Below are positions 62,319-64,000 of a stretch of DNA of 64,000 nucleotides, in pieces. The notes below the pieces were generated by a model that had not been told where the DNA came from, searched no databases, and was given only the letters and a program-made list of their open reading frames with translations. This stretch comes from JACRCG01 sp964524835 (GTDB taxonomy: Bacteria; Desulfobacterota; Desulfuromonadia; Geobacterales; Pseudopelobacteraceae). Both the position numbers and the translations under genes were made by a program. Location: NCBI GenBank assembly GCA_964524835.1, contig CAZGEG010000017.1:40633-104632 (forward strand). Direction: 5' to 3'. Every line of letters begins with the position of its first letter. Within the stretch, counting starts at the first letter, position 1.

Positions 62319-62336
62319 AGCTCTATATTTAGAGCT
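62319..62336. promoter_or_regulatory. inverted repeat before the YefM/RelE locus
   Basis: AGCTCTA (62319-62325) and TAGAGCT (62330-62336) around TATT form an 18-base inverted repeat, 17 bases upstream of the antitoxin ATG. A likely operator for the antitoxin-toxin complex. Confidence 0.6.
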
Positions 62337-62353
62337 GAACAAAGGGGGTAATT

Positions 62354-62611
62354 ATGAACATGGACACCATTTACGCCGATTATTCTATTAGTATGTCGGA
62401 ATTCAAGAAAAATCCATCGCAGGTACTCCGCGTTGCCGGAGAAAAGCCGGTGGCTATTCTTAACCACAACCGTCCGGCATTTTATATGGTAACACCTAAA
62501 ATCTTCGAGATGTTGGTTGAAGCCCTTGCTGACCGTGATCTGACAGAGCTTGTCCGGCATCGGCTTACCCAAAAAGATCGGAGTGTCGAGGTAGACATTG
62601 ACACCGTCTGA
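62354..62611 (+). CDS. Phd/YefM-family antitoxin
   Basis: An 85-residue antitoxin with the Phd/YefM N-terminal DNA-binding fold (ISMSEFKKNPSQVLRVAG, EKPVAILNHNRPAFYMV) and a C-terminal toxin-binding tail. A strong AAAGGGGG precedes the ATG. The toxin start lies inside its last codons, so the pair is translationally coupled. The locus is oriented opposite to its neighbours. Confidence 0.9.
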   Translation: MNMDTIYADYSISMSEFKKNPSQVLRVAGEKPVAILNHNRPAFYMVTPKIFEMLVEALADRDLTELVRHRLTQKDRSVEVDIDTV

Positions 62612-62924
62612 AGCCGACAAAGGGAAAACCGTATACCGCCTTAAATTCGTGCCGGATGCTCTCAAGGAATGGCAGACTCTTGATGGCAGCATAAAGGAAC
62701 CTCTGCGTAAGTTGCTTAAAAAACGTCTGGAGCAACCCCACATGCCAGGTGCAGAGTTGCACGGCGAACTGCGTGGCTGTTACAAGATCAAATTGCGAAA
62801 ACAAGGATACCGCTTGGTCTATCTGGTTGAAGACGATGTACTTGTCGTCCTTGTGCTGGCAATCGACCGTAGGGAAGACTTGGCGGCATATCACGCTGCA
62901 ATGCTTAGACTGTTGGATAAATGA
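62598..62924 (+). CDS. RelE/ParE-family toxin
   Basis: A 108-residue RelE/StbE-like mRNA interferase: YRLKFVPDALKEWQTLDGSI, KKRLEQPHMPGAELHGELRG and CYKIKLRKQGYRLVYLVEDD, with the family's basic residues. A TTG at 62598 overlaps the antitoxin end by 14 bases; the first ATG-like residue is further in. Complete, so the locus may be active. Confidence 0.88.
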   Translation: MTPSEADKGKTVYRLKFVPDALKEWQTLDGSIKEPLRKLLKKRLEQPHMPGAELHGELRGCYKIKLRKQGYRLVYLVEDDVLVVLVLAIDRREDLAAYHAAMLRLLDK

Positions 62925-63007
62925 CCCTTTCTGTTTAAATATCCCCTTTTTGCTGGCCAACGACTTTCCTCCATCGGTCACGAAGAACCTTTTTAGCCAA
63001 GGTTTTT

Positions 63008-63211
63008 TTATTTTGAAAACAGTGACCCCACTGAAAAGACGACAAGGCACAGTAACGCCATCAATCCCCAATCCTGTCGCTGTAGCTTGGATATGACCAC
63101 TGGGGTCAGCATGTACTTGTATGACAAACCTTGTCGCTTGAGTGAAAGCGCCACAATCAGGTTAACTCCACTCAACCATAATGCCGCTGGCACAAAAAAT
63201 TCGTTATCCAT
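63008..63211 (-). CDS. small two-segment membrane protein, cassette-like
   Basis: A 67-residue protein with two hydrophobic stretches (VPAALWLSGVNLIVAL and LMALLCLVVFSVGSLF) joined by a basic loop. The ATG at 63211 has GAAGGAATAAAGC upstream and begins 12 bases after the end of the second attC-like site, as expected of an integron cassette. Function unknown. Confidence 0.6.
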   Translation of the reverse strand: MDNEFFVPAALWLSGVNLIVALSLKRQGLSYKYMLTPVVISKLQRQDWGLMALLCLVVFSVGSLFSK

Positions 63212-63223
63212 GCTTTATTCCTT

Positions 63224-63283
63224 CGCCAACGGGGTGGGGGCGCACCAGCGCGTAAGCGTCTGTGTGCCGCCGCCTAGTTGGGA
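63224..63283 (-). repeat. attC-like site 2
   Basis: A 60-base imperfect palindrome, read on the minus strand from TCCCAAC to GTTGGCG. Its outer arms (GGCGGCGGCACACAG and GCTGGTGCGCCCCCACC) are identical to those of site 1, while the centre (CGCTTACGCG) differs. It begins at the TAG of the exported-protein gene. The core triplets AAC and GTT are present but the remaining core bases are degenerate. Confidence 0.6.
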
Positions 63284-63933
63284 GCCTTGTTCTTCTGGCA
63301 ATTAATCAATGTCAGGATTTGGTCGAAGCCAAATTCTTTGAGGAGCAACAACTCAAGTTGGGGACGTTTTTCGTTTTTCACCGTGGTTTTATGGTTCTTT
63401 TTTTCTTGGGTATTCTTTTCGCCTGTAAGGAGGTTGTAACTGATTTTTTCTTCATATTTTTCTACGTCAACATCTTCTTCCCATACCGGTTCACGATAAA
63501 CCGTTTCCATACCAATTAAAAATAAGTCGTTACCTCTAAATTGGAACTGGTAGGTCTCTCCAGATGCCGAACTTAAAGTATTGCGGAATGTGCTAATAAA
63601 TAACGACTTCTTTTTCGTTTCTATATGAACTTCTGGCAGTCGCTGAGGCAAATGCAACTCTTTTGATCTTGCAAATAACTCATATTTACCATCCGGTTTT
63701 CCCCAAAACACAACCACTTCTGCGTACATGTCTTTATCTTTTTTATGAATAACCGCAGCATAATCTGCAATTCCATCGCTGTTTATATCGCCTATGGCTG
63801 AAGATGCGATGGAATATGAGTTGTACATATTATCAAGTTCTTTTTGTACACTTGCCGGGATTGGCTTTTTGGCAAAGGCTGTTCCGCATAGTGAAAATAA
63901 CACTAGCGCAGCGATTGAAATTATCCTCATCAT
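63274..63933 (-). CDS. exported protein with one FG-GAP-like motif
   Basis: A 219-residue secreted protein: signal peptide (IISIAALVLFSLCGTAFA), then SAIGDINSDGIADYAAV, a DxNxDG motif like the FG-GAP/calcium repeat, a beta-rich middle part (ETYQFQFRGNDLFLIGMETV) and a lysine-rich tail. AGAGGAAA precedes the ATG. Its stop codon lies in the second attC-like site. Function unknown; base use is AT-richer than in the core genes. Confidence 0.65.
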   Translation of the reverse strand: MMRIISIAALVLFSLCGTAFAKKPIPASVQKELDNMYNSYSIASSAIGDINSDGIADYAAVIHKKDKDMYAEVVVFWGKPDGKYELFARSKELHLPQRLPEVHIETKKKSLFISTFRNTLSSASGETYQFQFRGNDLFLIGMETVYREPVWEEDVDVEKYEEKISYNLLTGEKNTQEKKNHKTTVKNEKRPQLELLLLKEFGFDQILTLINCQKNKAPN

Positions 63934-63950
63934 TTTATTTCCTCTACCGG

Positions 63951-64000
63951 GTAGGTCAGGGGCCTTTCGGCCCCTTTCCCCCCTCAGAACCGTACGTGAC
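63951..64000 (-). mobile_element. 3' end of a group II intron (partial)
   Basis: On the minus strand the window edge reads CACGTACGGTTCTGAGG, the 3' half of intron domain V, followed by a domain VI hairpin (AAGGGGCC-GAAA-GGCCCC) and TGACCTAC, with the branch A just after the hairpin. The intron ends around 63951, 17 bases before the next ATG. The body, and any reverse transcriptase, lie outside the window. Confidence 0.7.

Noticed and set aside
1..64000. CRISPR array or prophage
   Set aside because: No regularly spaced direct repeats with unique spacers and no capsid, tail or integrase genes are visible.

Overview
The window looks like a chromosomal stretch of a Gram-negative, strictly or mainly anaerobic deltaproteobacterium of the Geobacter/Desulfuromonadales type. 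This is inferred from gene content, not from a marker gene. The signs are an LptD outer-membrane assembly gene, an HdrABC-FlxABCD electron-transfer operon, a small c-type cytochrome, a stand-alone NuoEFG-like module, anaerobic-type cobalamin genes (cbiX, cbiC, cbiD), PilZ, chemotaxis and hybrid-kinase signalling, and a Rrf2 regulator with cluster cysteines. Coding density is high. No stretch above about 300 bases lacks a gene, RNA gene or recognisable gene remnant, and no rRNA or CRISPR array was seen.

Layout. 1-6.4 kb: housekeeping genes (a LarA-family protein, queF, an EfpL/YeiP-type elongation factor P paralogue, a CAU-anticodon tRNA with a clear promoter and terminator, a Nif3 protein, a zinc-ribbon protein) and the RNase P RNA. 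6.4-11.4 kb: an OmpA protein with four 30-residue calcium-type repeats, hemB, an L,D-transpeptidase and a threonine aldolase. 11.6-18.9 kb: a seven-gene hdrC-hdrB-hdrA-flxD-flxC-flxB-flxA operon. 19-28.4 kb: signalling genes, ispD, a GntR regulator with paired operators, a K+ channel-like protein and a TIM-barrel protein. 28.5-37.6 kb: PilZ, M23 peptidase, the cbi genes, then nuoE/cytochrome/nuoF/hydrolase/nuoG. 37.6-56.7 kb: envelope and housekeeping genes (DUF4105, DUF3015, hemW, lptD, folC, accD, trpA, MCP, tatC, rnr). 56.8-61.05 kb: a tight operon of two NosL-like proteins, a small protein, an FtsX-type permease, an ATPase and a Cys-containing membrane protein. 61.1-64 kb: an accessory block with two toxin-antitoxin loci, small cassette-like genes, decayed genes, two attC-like hairpins and, at the right edge, the 3' end of a group II intron.

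Three patterns stand out. First, each of the four longer gaps in or between genes of the hdr-flx operon holds a different inverted repeat, two of them built from 7-base units. Related sequence also lies in frame inside cbiD, where two repeat-derived segments appear to lengthen the protein. Second, the right end has the organisation of an integron cassette array without a visible integrase. Third, the NosL/FtsX/ATPase/membrane-protein operon looks like a complete envelope metal or thiol system that I cannot match to a named pathway. All functions are read from sequence motifs; no database search was possible.
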